DNA of 28,115 bases from an uncultured Clostridium sp. Its GTDB lineage: Bacteria; Bacillota; Clostridia; TANB77; CAG-508. This document shows, piece after piece, positions 16,034-24,457 of this stretch. How positions within the stretch are numbered: the first letter of the stretch is position 1; each line of letters begins with the position of its first letter. A program made the position numbers and the translations under genes. Location: the NCBI GenBank assembly GCA_900552555.1, contig URZW01000019.1, positions 1-28,115 on the forward strand, given 5' to 3'. The notes below the pieces were generated by a model. It was not told the DNA's origin. It worked only from the letters and a program-made list of their open reading frames with translations, and did no database searches.

Positions 16034-18316
16034 ATGAAGGCTAAAAAAGAAAAAAAAGTAATAAAAAGTAAAAAAAGAATATTTATAATAAATGCTGTAA
16101 TATTGATTTGCTTATTAATTTTTATACCAATTTTTCAACATATAGTAAAAATAAATAGAGAAAAGAAAAAGGCAGAAGAATTATCAGAATTTTCTTGGGA
16201 ATCGAAATTGTTTACTGTAAATGATGACTATTCATATACATTTCTATGTCTTGTAACAGTGCAAGAAGTTGATGGAATAGATACAATAACATATAAAAAA
16301 GACGGAAAAGATGTAGTAGTTAGTGGATATGGAAAACACAAAATATCTATAGACTTCAATGCAAAGGAAAATACAGATTATGAATTTAAAATTAAACCAA
16401 TTGGTAAGAAAGAGAAAAAAGAAATATTAAATGCTAAAAGAAAAGTTTCTGGAGATGGAACTTATAAATTGGTAAATGGAGTATATGTAAATATACCATT
16501 TTTGGATAACTTCAATAAAAAATATACAAGATATTTAAAACCAAAAGATGACCAAACATTAGAACCATTAAATTGGATTTATGATTCTGAACCAGATAAT
16601 TGGTATGACTATAATAATCAAAAATGGGCAAATGTTTATGTTGAAGCAGAAGGTGTTGAGGCATATTATGTATGGGTTCCAAGATATGTATATAAATTGG
16701 ATCAAAGTACTCAAAAGTCAGATGTCAAATTTGTTGATGTGTATAATAATTATATGGATGCTACAACAGGACAAGTTACAACATATAAAGAATTAGTAGA
16801 TCAAGGATATCAATTACCAGAAGCTTTTGATTTTGGTGATGGAAATGCTGATAATGGATTATTAATGATGTCAATTTCTGGCTATTGGATTTCAAAATAT
16901 CAATTGAGTGAATTAGCAAAATTTAAAATAGATTACAATATGACTGCAGGAAAATCTAGTATAGTTGTAAGTAACTTTACAAATAATGTATCTGATAAAG
17001 CGACAAGCTATACATATGCATTAAATGGACAAATAAAAAATACTTCAAATACTTTAGAAGATTATACATTTACTGGTCTTACAGAAAATGAAAGTTATAT
17101 AGTAAATGTAACAGCATTAGATGTTAATGGTGCAATAGTTGGAAGTATGACAAAAACATTAGAACCAACTGAGGTTAACCCACCTAACTTAGAGGGATTT
17201 GATCCTGATACAACATTTTATGTTTATTATGATGAAGATGGAACAGAGCATAATGAAATTCCAATTAGTCAAGATGCTCCAAGTAATTGGTATAATTATA
17301 CATATTCAAATTGGGCTAATATAGTTACAAGAAATGATGGACTTGAAACATATTATGTGTGGATACCACGTTATCAATATAAATTAAATCAAACAAGTCA
17401 AAGGTCAGATGTTAAATTTATAATGGGAACAGGAACAAATACAGAAACAGGATATCAAATACCAGAAGCTTTTTGGTGGGACAAAAATGATGATGAAAAA
17501 GAAGATGAGGGAGAACAGTTAACAGGATATTGGATAACAAAATATCAATTAACAAGAGAAGAAAAAAATGCAAGAATTACTGCTGAATTATCTCCTGCAA
17601 GTGACTGTATTCATGTAAAAGATATTACAGGAACATTATTACAAACAACAAATAGTGATGGAAATACTGAAAATGTTCCAATAAAATATGAATATTATCT
17701 AAATGGTGAATTAAAACATGAAGGTACATCAAGCACAGAAAATTACACATATACTGGCTTGAGTATAAATACAACATATACTGTAAATATAATCGCTAGA
17801 AATTCTTCAACAAATGCTTATGTTGGAGCAATTACAAAAAAGGTTACAACGAAAGTTGCAAATGATCCGGATTTAACAAACTTCAAGAGTAATGGGGATT
17901 TGAAAGCAAGAACATATTATGTTATATATAATGGTGATAGTATAAGTGAATATGTGCCAATAGAACAAGGTGCTCCATCAAATTGGTATGATTATAGTCA
18001 AAGTAGATGGGCAAATATTGTGGTAACCGATGGAAATGTAAGTGGAAACACTATTACAGATGCAACTACAACAAGTTATTTTGTGTGGGTTCCACGTTAT
18101 GAATATAAAATCTTAAATTCTGTAAATGATTGGAGTAATTTAGACACTTCAAATGCTCGTTCAGATGTTAAATTTTTGAATGTTACAGATAATAATGCTG
18201 ACGATGGTTATCAAATTCCAGAGGCTTTCTGGTGGGATAAAAATGATAATGGAACTGAAGATGATGGAGAGCAGTTAACAGGTTATTGGATAAGTAAATA
18301 CCAGTTGAGTAATTAA
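16034..18316 (+). CDS. membrane-anchored surface protein with repeated FGE/lectin-like and Fn3-like modules
   Basis: 760 aa. A lysine-rich N-terminus precedes one membrane segment (15-37); the rest is predicted extracellular. Three copies of one module start near aa 189, 418 and 651. Each runs from NWYDY..WANI through YYVWIPRYxYKL and QIPEAFWWD to GYWISKYQL, a pattern suggestive of formylglycine-generating-enzyme/C-type-lectin folds. Fn3-like domains follow the first two (about 295-377 and 510-605). The protein ends immediately after the third GYWISKYQL, without a third Fn3 domain. In the last copy, DKNDNGTEDDGE matches the spacing of an EF-hand-type calcium loop. There is no sorting motif. 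It probably acts in adhesion or binding; the ligand is unknown. It is last in its transcription unit, before a bidirectional terminator. Confidence 0.75.
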   Translation: MKAKKEKKVIKSKKRIFIINAVILICLLIFIPIFQHIVKINREKKKAEELSEFSWESKLFTVNDDYSYTFLCLVTVQEVDGIDTITYKKDGKDVVVSGYGKHKISIDFNAKENTDYEFKIKPIGKKEKKEILNAKRKVSGDGTYKLVNGVYVNIPFLDNFNKKYTRYLKPKDDQTLEPLNWIYDSEPDNWYDYNNQKWANVYVEAEGVEAYYVWVPRYVYKLDQSTQKSDVKFVDVYNNYMDATTGQVTTYKELVDQGYQLPEAFDFGDGNADNGLLMMSISGYWISKYQLSELAKFKIDYNMTAGKSSIVVSNFTNNVSDKATSYTYALNGQIKNTSNTLEDYTFTGLTENESYIVNVTALDVNGAIVGSMTKTLEPTEVNPPNLEGFDPDTTFYVYYDEDGTEHNEIPISQDAPSNWYNYTYSNWANIVTRNDGLETYYVWIPRYQYKLNQTSQRSDVKFIMGTGTNTETGYQIPEAFWWDKNDDEKEDEGEQLTGYWITKYQLTREEKNARITAELSPASDCIHVKDITGTLLQTTNSDGNTENVPIKYEYYLNGELKHEGTSSTENYTYTGLSINTTYTVNIIARNSSTNAYVGAITKKVTTKVANDPDLTNFKSNGDLKARTYYVIYNGDSISEYVPIEQGAPSNWYDYSQSRWANIVVTDGNVSGNTITDATTTSYFVWVPRYEYKILNSVNDWSNLDTSNARSDVKFLNVTDNNADDGYQIPEAFWWDKNDNGTEDDGEQLTGYWISKYQLSN
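17450..17552 (+). repeat. 103-bp intragenic repeat, copy 1
   Basis: The same-length partner lies at 18206-18308. Both encode the GYQIPEAFWWDKND...GEQLTGYW segment of the FGE-like module in frame, with clear nucleotide similarity. Confidence 0.8.
18206..18308 (+). repeat. 103-bp intragenic repeat, copy 2
   Basis: Partner of 17450-17552. It ends at the last codons of the gene. Confidence 0.8.
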
Positions 18317-18345
18317 AAAATTCTAGGAAATACCTAGAATTTTTT
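18315..18345. terminator. bidirectional terminator between convergent genes
   Basis: A perfect 13-bp stem (18315-18327 with 18333-18345) around AAATA, with A- and T-tracts on opposite sides. It serves the modular surface gene on the plus strand and pflA on the minus strand; the pflA stop codon lies inside the stem. Confidence 0.9.
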
Positions 18346-19060
18346 TTGCTCTTTTTACATCATCATCATTTGCAACTCGTACACCATCTAATTCATATTT
18401 TAGACCTAACTTTTCCCATTTATATCTACCCATATCGTGATATGGAAGAACTTCAACTTTATCAACAGTATTTAAACTATCGATAAAATTTTTTAGTTTT
18501 AATAAATCTTGTTCATCATCAGTATAACCAGGAACAAGAACTTGACGAATCCACATATGAATATTGTTTTCACTTAAATAACGTGCAAAAGCAAGTTCCT
18601 TTTCATTACCAAATCCAACTAAATTTTTGCATTTTTTTGAATCGATATGTTTTATATCTAGTAAAACTAAATCTGTTAAAGAAAGTAATTTTTTTATATC
18701 TGGTGTTAAAGCAACCATACCTGAAGTGTCAACACAAGTATGAATGTTTTCTTTTTTTAGTTTCTCAAATAATTCAATTAGAAATTTGACTTGTAATAAA
18801 GGTTCTCCACCTGTTACAGTTACACCACCATTTGGATAAATATAATTTTTATATTTCATAATTTTTTCGAATATATCATCTAATGATTTATATTCTCCAC
18901 CATTCATATTCCATGTATCTCTGTTATGGCAGTATTTACATTGTAGGTGGCATCCTTGTAAAAATAGTACAAAACGTATTCCTGGACCATCAACTGTTCC
19001 AAATGATTCTATTGAATGTACTTTTGCATAGTATTTTAAATTAATATCTTTTTTTTCCAT
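18323..19060 (-). CDS. pflA: pyruvate formate-lyase-activating enzyme
   Basis: 245 aa, radical SAM enzyme. It uses a [4Fe-4S] cluster and S-adenosylmethionine to create the glycyl radical on pyruvate formate-lyase. The CX3CX2C cluster motif is Cys37-Cys41-Cys44 (GCHLQCKYCHN). The GGVTVTGGEPLLQ SAM-binding segment and the DLVLLDIKH and EVLPYHDMGRYKWEKLG regions typical of PflA are intact, and length is normal. The start follows AGGAG. It lies 55 bp downstream of pflB with a terminator-like hairpin between, so it is probably expressed at a lower level from read-through. Confidence 0.96.
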   Translation of the reverse strand: MEKKDINLKYYAKVHSIESFGTVDGPGIRFVLFLQGCHLQCKYCHNRDTWNMNGGEYKSLDDIFEKIMKYKNYIYPNGGVTVTGGEPLLQVKFLIELFEKLKKENIHTCVDTSGMVALTPDIKKLLSLTDLVLLDIKHIDSKKCKNLVGFGNEKELAFARYLSENNIHMWIRQVLVPGYTDDEQDLLKLKNFIDSLNTVDKVEVLPYHDMGRYKWEKLGLKYELDGVRVANDDDVKRAKKILGIS

Positions 19061-19070
19061 ATTGTTTCTC

Positions 19071-19108
19071 CTAAAAAATAGGGATTAGAGACCCGTCTCC
19101 CCAATCCC
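19071..19108 (-). terminator. hairpin between pflB and pflA
   Basis: GGGATT/AATCCC (19081-19086 with 19103-19108) plus GAGAC/GTCTC (19088-19092 with 19095-19099). On the minus strand it is followed by TATTTTTT. It probably acts as a partial terminator or 3' stabiliser that lowers pflA relative to pflB. Confidence 0.8.
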
Positions 19109-19115
19109 GAAATTT

Positions 19116-21353
19116 TTAAATTTTTTCATGAATAGTTCTGTTTACAACATCTAATTGTTGTTCTCTTGTTAATTTTGTAAAGTTAACAGCATATCCAGAA
19201 ACACGAATTGTAAGTTGAGGATATTTTTCTGGATGGTCCATAGCATCTAGTAATAGGCTTCTATCAAAAACATTTACATTGATGTGATGACCTGTTTGTT
19301 TAAAGTATCCATCTAACATATTAACCATATTTGTAACTCTCTCATCTTCAGTCTTTCCAAGAGTTCCAGGTGTTATTGAAAATGTGTAAGAAATACCATC
19401 TTCAGCTTCTTCAAATGGAAGTTTTGCAATTGAGTTCATAACTGCTAATGCTCCATTTGTATCTCTACCATGTAGAGGGTTTGCTCCTGGTCCGAATGGG
19501 GCTCCGGCTCTTCTTCCATCAGGTGTGTTTCCTGTGTTTTTACCATAAACAACATTTGATGTTATTGTTAAAATTGATAATGTTTGTTTTGAATTTCTAT
19601 AAGTTTGATGTTTTTGCAATTTTTGTAAAAATCTTTTTACAATACATACAGCAATTTCGTCAACTCTGTCGTCATCATTACCAAATTTAGGGAAGTCTCC
19701 TTCAATTTCATAATCGACAGCTAGACCTGTTTCATCTCTTATAACTTTTACTTTTGCATATCTGATAGCTGATAATGAGTCGGCAACTACTGATAATCCA
19801 GCAATTCCACATGCCATTGTTCTTAAAATTTCTCTATCATGTAAAGCCATTTCAATTGCTTCATATGAATATTTATCATGCATATAGTGAATTGCATTTA
19901 ATGCTTTTATATAAATTTTTGCAACATATTCCATCATTTGGTCAAATTTTTCTAATACTTCGTCAAAGTCTAAGTAATCAGAAGTTATTGGTGCATATTT
20001 TGGTGTAACTTGTTTTCCAGAGATTTCGTCTCTACCACCGTTTATAGCATATAATAATGTTTTTGCTAAGTTTGCTCTTGCACCAAAGAATTGCATTTGT
20101 TTACCTATTTTCATAGGTGAAACACAACATGCGATTCCGTAATCATCACCTAATGTTATTCTCATTAAATCGTCATTTTCGTATTGAATTGAAGATGTTT
20201 TTATTGATAAATCTGTTGTATATCTTTTAAATCCTTCTGGTAATCTTGTTGACCATAATACTGTTAAGTTTGGTTCTGGGGCAGGACCTAAGTTTTCTAG
20301 TGTGTGTAAAATTCTAAATGAGTTTTTAGTAACTAATGTTCTACCATCAATTCCCATACCACCAATACTTTCAGTTACCCAAACTGGGTCTCCACTGAAT
20401 AGTTCGTTATATTCTGGTGTCCTTAAAAATCTAACTAATCTTAATTTCATAACAAAGTGGTCCATTATTTCTTGAACTTGCTCTTCTGTTAATGTTCCAG
20501 CTGCTAAATCTCTTTCAAAATAGATGTCTAAGAACGTTGTTGTTCTACCAATACTCATCGCAGCACCATTTTGGTCTTTTATTGCTCCTAAATATCCAAA
20601 GTATAACCATTGAACAGCTTCTTTTGCATTTGAAGCAGGTTGAGATATATCAAATCCATATTTTGCAGCCATTACTTTTAAAGCTTGTAATGCGTCAATT
20701 TGTTCTTTAATTTCTTCTCTTTCACGAATAATTTCTTCTGTGAATTCATTTGTATCTAAAACTTCTAATTCTTCTTTTTTTAGTGCTATTAAAACATCAA
20801 CACCGTAAAGTGCAACTCTTCTGTAATCTCCTATAATTCTTCCACGACCATATCCGTCTGGTAGACCTGTTATTAAATGGCTACTTCTTGCAGCTCTTAT
20901 GTCTGGTGTATATACACTGAAAACACCGTCATTATGTGTTTTTCTTATTGTATGGAAAATTTTATCAACCTCTGGGTCAACTTCTCTTCCATAGGCTTCG
21001 CAAGATTTTTCTACGATACGGATTCCTCCAAATGGCATAATTGCTCTTTTTAAAGGTGCATTTGTTTGTAGACCTACGATTTCTTCTAAATCTTTGTCAA
21101 TGTACCCGGCATCGTGCGCAGCTACTGTTGATACTGTTTTTGTGTCAATGTCTAATACTCCGCCTTTTGATTCTTTTTCTTTTTTATATAGTTCTAATAC
21201 TTCGTCCCATAGTTTTTTTGTTTTTTCTGTTGTTCCTTTTAAGAAACTTGAGTCTCCTTCATATGGTGTGTAGTTGTTTTGGATGAAGTCTCTTACGTTT
21301 ATTTCTTGTTGCCAGTCTCCTGATTTGAATTTGTTCCATTGTTCAAATTTCAT
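19116..21353 (-). CDS. pflB: pyruvate formate-lyase (formate C-acetyltransferase)
   Basis: 745 aa, glycyl radical enzyme. It converts pyruvate and CoA to acetyl-CoA and formate during anaerobic fermentation. The adjacent catalytic cysteines are Cys409-Cys410 (GIACCVSPM). The radical glycine is Gly720 in RVSGYAVNF near the C-terminus. The N-terminal KFEQWNKFKSGDWQQEINVRDF region, the PDGYGRGRIIGDYRR segment and overall length match true PFL rather than other glycyl radical enzymes. An AAGGAGG ribosome binding site precedes the start. The activase gene follows. Confidence 0.97.
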   Translation of the reverse strand: MKFEQWNKFKSGDWQQEINVRDFIQNNYTPYEGDSSFLKGTTEKTKKLWDEVLELYKKEKESKGGVLDIDTKTVSTVAAHDAGYIDKDLEEIVGLQTNAPLKRAIMPFGGIRIVEKSCEAYGREVDPEVDKIFHTIRKTHNDGVFSVYTPDIRAARSSHLITGLPDGYGRGRIIGDYRRVALYGVDVLIALKKEELEVLDTNEFTEEIIREREEIKEQIDALQALKVMAAKYGFDISQPASNAKEAVQWLYFGYLGAIKDQNGAAMSIGRTTTFLDIYFERDLAAGTLTEEQVQEIMDHFVMKLRLVRFLRTPEYNELFSGDPVWVTESIGGMGIDGRTLVTKNSFRILHTLENLGPAPEPNLTVLWSTRLPEGFKRYTTDLSIKTSSIQYENDDLMRITLGDDYGIACCVSPMKIGKQMQFFGARANLAKTLLYAINGGRDEISGKQVTPKYAPITSDYLDFDEVLEKFDQMMEYVAKIYIKALNAIHYMHDKYSYEAIEMALHDREILRTMACGIAGLSVVADSLSAIRYAKVKVIRDETGLAVDYEIEGDFPKFGNDDDRVDEIAVCIVKRFLQKLQKHQTYRNSKQTLSILTITSNVVYGKNTGNTPDGRRAGAPFGPGANPLHGRDTNGALAVMNSIAKLPFEEAEDGISYTFSITPGTLGKTEDERVTNMVNMLDGYFKQTGHHINVNVFDRSLLLDAMDHPEKYPQLTIRVSGYAVNFTKLTREQQLDVVNRTIHEKI

Positions 21354-21406
21354 TTTTATACCTCCTTATTTTTTCTTCTTTTAGTGTGTTCTTTTTTTCA
21401 AATATT

Positions 21407-21435
21407 ATGATAACATAAGTTAAGTTTGTTGGCAA
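21407..21435 (-). promoter_or_regulatory. pflB promoter
   Basis: On the minus strand, TTGCCA (21435-21430), a 17-bp spacer and TATCAT (21412-21407) with an extended TGT. The leader is about 45-50 nt. Confidence 0.65.
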
Positions 21436-21447
21436 TTGTTTTAGAAT

Positions 21448-21480
21448 AAATCTTAAAAAATTAAAGATTTTTTAAGATTT
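21448..21480. promoter_or_regulatory. 13-bp inverted repeat upstream of the pflB promoter
   Basis: Perfect arms AAATCTTAAAAAA (21448-21460) and TTTTTTAAGATTT (21468-21480), spacer 7, just upstream of the -35. It may be an operator or activator site. Confidence 0.45.
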
Positions 21481-21491
21481 GTTTGTGTGCA

Positions 21492-21566
21492 AAAATTTAT
21501 GAAATAAATTTTCTGTGCGATGTAGTTTTATATATTAGGCAAGTTGAATAATTTTTCTAATATATA
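21492..21566. promoter_or_regulatory. two further inverted repeats upstream of pflB
   Basis: AAAATTTAT/ATAAATTTT (21492-21500 with 21504-21512) and TATATATTAG/CTAATATATA (21529-21538 with 21557-21566). Both lie between the pflB promoter and the neighbouring terminator, in otherwise empty DNA. Confidence 0.4.
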
Positions 21567-21567
21567 G

Positions 21568-21608
21568 AAAAAACCTAAAACATCGATTGATGATATTTTA
21601 GGTTTTTT
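21568..21608. terminator. terminator of the glycine-rich protein gene
   Basis: A 13-bp stem (21568-21580 with 21596-21608) with A- and T-tracts, inner CATC/GATG pairing and a short loop. It lies 5 bp after the stop of the minus-strand gene. Confidence 0.85.
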
Positions 21609-21613
21609 TGTGT

Positions 21614-22045
21614 CTATTGAATTGTTTTATCATAATAAATTTCATATAGTTTTCCTGAAATTTTTGAAAAACAATTATTCCAAGCTGTTGTACCCTTTCC
21701 ATAATATGTTGTATGAAATATATTATTGCTTAGAAATTTTCCATCATTTGGGATTCCTAAGTATCCACGTTCTTCTAATGCATCAACTATATGACCATTA
21801 AAATTCCCATCTACTTTAAAACAAACATTGTAAATATCTATATCATTTCCAAAGTAAAATTTGCATTTTGGAGAGGTTCTATCATAATAAGTGGAATCAT
21901 CACCATCATATGCGGCTTTATCTAAAGCATCTTCTGCAGTACAATCTTTATTTAAATCTAATTCATAATGATAGTCATCTTCATTATTTGGGTTATAACA
22001 TTTTATGTTTTTCATTCCTTCAGATGTCATAATAGGATAATCTAA
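21614..22045 (-). repeat. 432-bp C-terminal module, copy in the glycine-rich protein
   Basis: Encodes from LDYPIMTSEG to the stop. It is exactly the same length as 24026-24457 in the neighbouring gene, with strong protein and patchy strong DNA similarity, most clearly around the segment encoding EDALDKAAYDGDDS. Confidence 0.85.
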
Positions 22046-23995
22046 TACTTTTTCAATTAAACCATCATTTCTTAATGTTCTTGCAAAAATAGTATTAGAA
22101 TAATATTCTTCTGTTCCATAGTGTAATATCACTTGTATTCGGTAGGTTTTGGCAAATTGTAAATTATCTATATTTATTGAGGATTCTGTTACTCCTTTTT
22201 TTTCTTTATTAGAATCGATTAAATAATCATAAGTAATATTAGTTGCTTTTATTTCTGATTTATTTATTATGACTCTGAATGAATTTTGTGTTATTTCATC
22301 TACAGTTATATTTAGATTTCCTATTAATAGATTATATAATGTTATAGTTCCATTACCACCATTTCCTCCATTTTGACCAATTCCGCCATTAGCTTCTATA
22401 GTACCTTTGTTTTCTAGTTGGTTATAAAATACATTAACAGAACCGCCACCTGAAGCTCCTCCATATTCATTTGCATTTACTCCGTTAGATTGAAGTTTTC
22501 CTGAGTTATTAAGCTTATTAGCATATAAAATTAATAATCCTCCAGTTCCTGTTGTTCCGTTTTGTATTCCTCCGGGATTTCCTGTACCGCCATAATATCC
22601 ATTTCCTCCAGATCCTCCGTTACTTTCTCCAGATTTTCCTTCATAAAAAAGTTCAGTATATCCAAAACCATTCCATTTATATCCATTTATGCTAGAGCCA
22701 CCGCCAGTTCCACCTGAATAAGATGTTCCATAACTTCCTGATCCTGAAATGGCCGTTCTATCACCTCCATGTATTAGATTGGCGGAAGCAAATCCTGATC
22801 CACCTCCAGCTGTAGCTCTTTCATTTCCGTTTTCACCATTATTACCATTTTGGCTTTTGGATGCACTGTTTCCTGCATAATTTAAAACATGAACATTAGC
22901 AGAAGGACCACCTTCAGCTCCGATTGCTGGTACATATTCATAAATACCATTATCATGTTTCAACAAATAAACATCTTGTCCTTTTGCTTTTGCACCTCTT
23001 GCTGTCATACTAATATTTCCGTTGTTTGTCAATTCACCTGCAACATATATGAACATTCCCTTTTTTCTTGTTTGTGCTGTAATTAACCTATCTGTATCAA
23101 TATTTAAATTTCCATTATATTTTACAATTAACATTCTACTGTCTTCTTTTGATGTTCCCAAATTTTTATCTGTTATATAATTAACATCTTCATCATAATT
23201 ATATATTTCAGCTGGATATTCTTCTCCATTTACTTTTAGTTTATAATTTCCTGATTTTATAGTATTGTCTCGTATGCAAGATATTATGCTGTCGCCTTCT
23301 AATATTTGTTCTTCTTCATTATATAAATTATCAGGAATTGATATCCCTGATAATGTTTTATGGACTTCTACTTCATTTCTTCCGCTTTCAGAAACTTTTT
23401 TTAATTTTAATATTACATTTCCTTCTGCATCTGTCCAGTTATTTTCTTTTACCTTATACTTGTCCAAATTTACAATTTGATAGTCAGGTAGTTCAATCCA
23501 ATTATCATTATCTTTACCTATAGCATAATAATATTTGTAACTATTTTCACCATCAAATTTTTTTATTATTTTATAATCTTGCTCTGTAGATATTTCTTGC
23601 ACCTTTTCTATTCCAATTAAATTATTTCTAAATTCCTCATTTACTTCAATTGTTTCTGTCATTGTTTCACCTGCTGTTGATTTACTTGTAAATGTATATG
23701 TTCCATTATTTTCTATTGTGTAATCTGTTGCTATTTTATTTCTTGATGAGGAACTTATTAATTTATCACCATCTGGTAATTCTAATTCAGCTATTCCATT
23801 CTCTGTATCTGTTGCTGTCAAAGTTAGTTTTATTTTTCCATTTTGGTTTGAATATATTTCATATGTTATTTCTTTTGTTTCTAAACCTAATAAGGCTTTT
23901 GTGGTTTTTATTATTTTTTCTTTATTTATATAAATTGTTATTGTTAGAAGTATAAGGGTTGATATACAAAGTAGTAATATTATTTTTTTTTTCAT
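21614..23995 (-). CDS. glycine-rich membrane-anchored surface protein
   Basis: 793 aa. An N-terminal membrane segment (4-22) anchors a large external part: an Ig-like unit (about 42-120), a mixed beta region (about 120-330), a glycine/asparagine/serine-rich region (about 370-560, with GGTGGGSS and GGSGGNGYYGGTG), an Fn3-like unit (about 565-650), and a C-terminal module of about 143 residues. That module contains CTAEDALDKAAYDGDDSTYY and three Cys shared with the upstream prepilin-like protein. The DGDDSTYY motif recalls F5/8-type C (discoidin-like) carbohydrate-binding domains, but that is inference. It starts 30 bp after the pilin-like gene (AGGAG ribosome binding site), so the two form one operon ending in a terminator. 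Confidence 0.75.
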   Translation of the reverse strand: MKKKIILLLCISTLILLTITIYINKEKIIKTTKALLGLETKEITYEIYSNQNGKIKLTLTATDTENGIAELELPDGDKLISSSSRNKIATDYTIENNGTYTFTSKSTAGETMTETIEVNEEFRNNLIGIEKVQEISTEQDYKIIKKFDGENSYKYYYAIGKDNDNWIELPDYQIVNLDKYKVKENNWTDAEGNVILKLKKVSESGRNEVEVHKTLSGISIPDNLYNEEEQILEGDSIISCIRDNTIKSGNYKLKVNGEEYPAEIYNYDEDVNYITDKNLGTSKEDSRMLIVKYNGNLNIDTDRLITAQTRKKGMFIYVAGELTNNGNISMTARGAKAKGQDVYLLKHDNGIYEYVPAIGAEGGPSANVHVLNYAGNSASKSQNGNNGENGNERATAGGGSGFASANLIHGGDRTAISGSGSYGTSYSGGTGGGSSINGYKWNGFGYTELFYEGKSGESNGGSGGNGYYGGTGNPGGIQNGTTGTGGLLILYANKLNNSGKLQSNGVNANEYGGASGGGSVNVFYNQLENKGTIEANGGIGQNGGNGGNGTITLYNLLIGNLNITVDEITQNSFRVIINKSEIKATNITYDYLIDSNKEKKGVTESSINIDNLQFAKTYRIQVILHYGTEEYYSNTIFARTLRNDGLIEKVLDYPIMTSEGMKNIKCYNPNNEDDYHYELDLNKDCTAEDALDKAAYDGDDSTYYDRTSPKCKFYFGNDIDIYNVCFKVDGNFNGHIVDALEERGYLGIPNDGKFLSNNIFHTTYYGKGTTAWNNCFSKISGKLYEIYYDKTIQ

Positions 23996-24025
23996 ATATT
24001 TAAATCTCCTATTAAAATAAATTAG

Positions 24026-24457
24026 CTATTCTATATTTCCATCATAATAAATTTCATATAATTTTCCAGTGATTTTGCCAAAAAAATCGGAGGTCCAGAA
24101 TGTATTTTTTCCATAATATGTTATATGAAAAATATTATTATTTAAAAATTTCCCATCACTAGGTACATTCCAATATCCTGATGTGCTTAAGGTGACAACA
24201 ATGTTGCCAGTGAAATTTGAATCAATTTTAAAACAAGTTTGATATGGTTTTGTATAACTTGCATAATAAAATTTACATTTTGGAGTAGTTCCATTATAAT
24301 AAGTAGAATCATCGCCATCATATGCGGCTTTATCTAAAGCATCTTCAGCGGTGCAATTTCTGTTTAAATCTAAATCGTAATAAAAGTCATTTGAATCATT
24401 TGGATTTGTATATTTTACATTTACCATTCCCTTTGAAGTAAAAATAGGATAATCTAA
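24026..24457 (-). repeat. 432-bp C-terminal module, copy in the pilin-like protein
   Basis: Paralogous to 21614-22045. Shared features are LDYPI, CTAEDALDKAAYDGDDSTYY, PKCKFY, CFK, DGKFL-NNIFH-TYYGK and KLYEIYYD. Confidence 0.85.

Noticed and set aside
19448..21286. Plus-strand open frames opposite pflB
   Set aside because: They overlap a full-length, highly conserved enzyme on the other strand and show no family features.
21481..21520. Rex operator upstream of pflB
   Set aside because: TTGTGTGCAAAA lacks the symmetric half-site of the known clostridial consensus.
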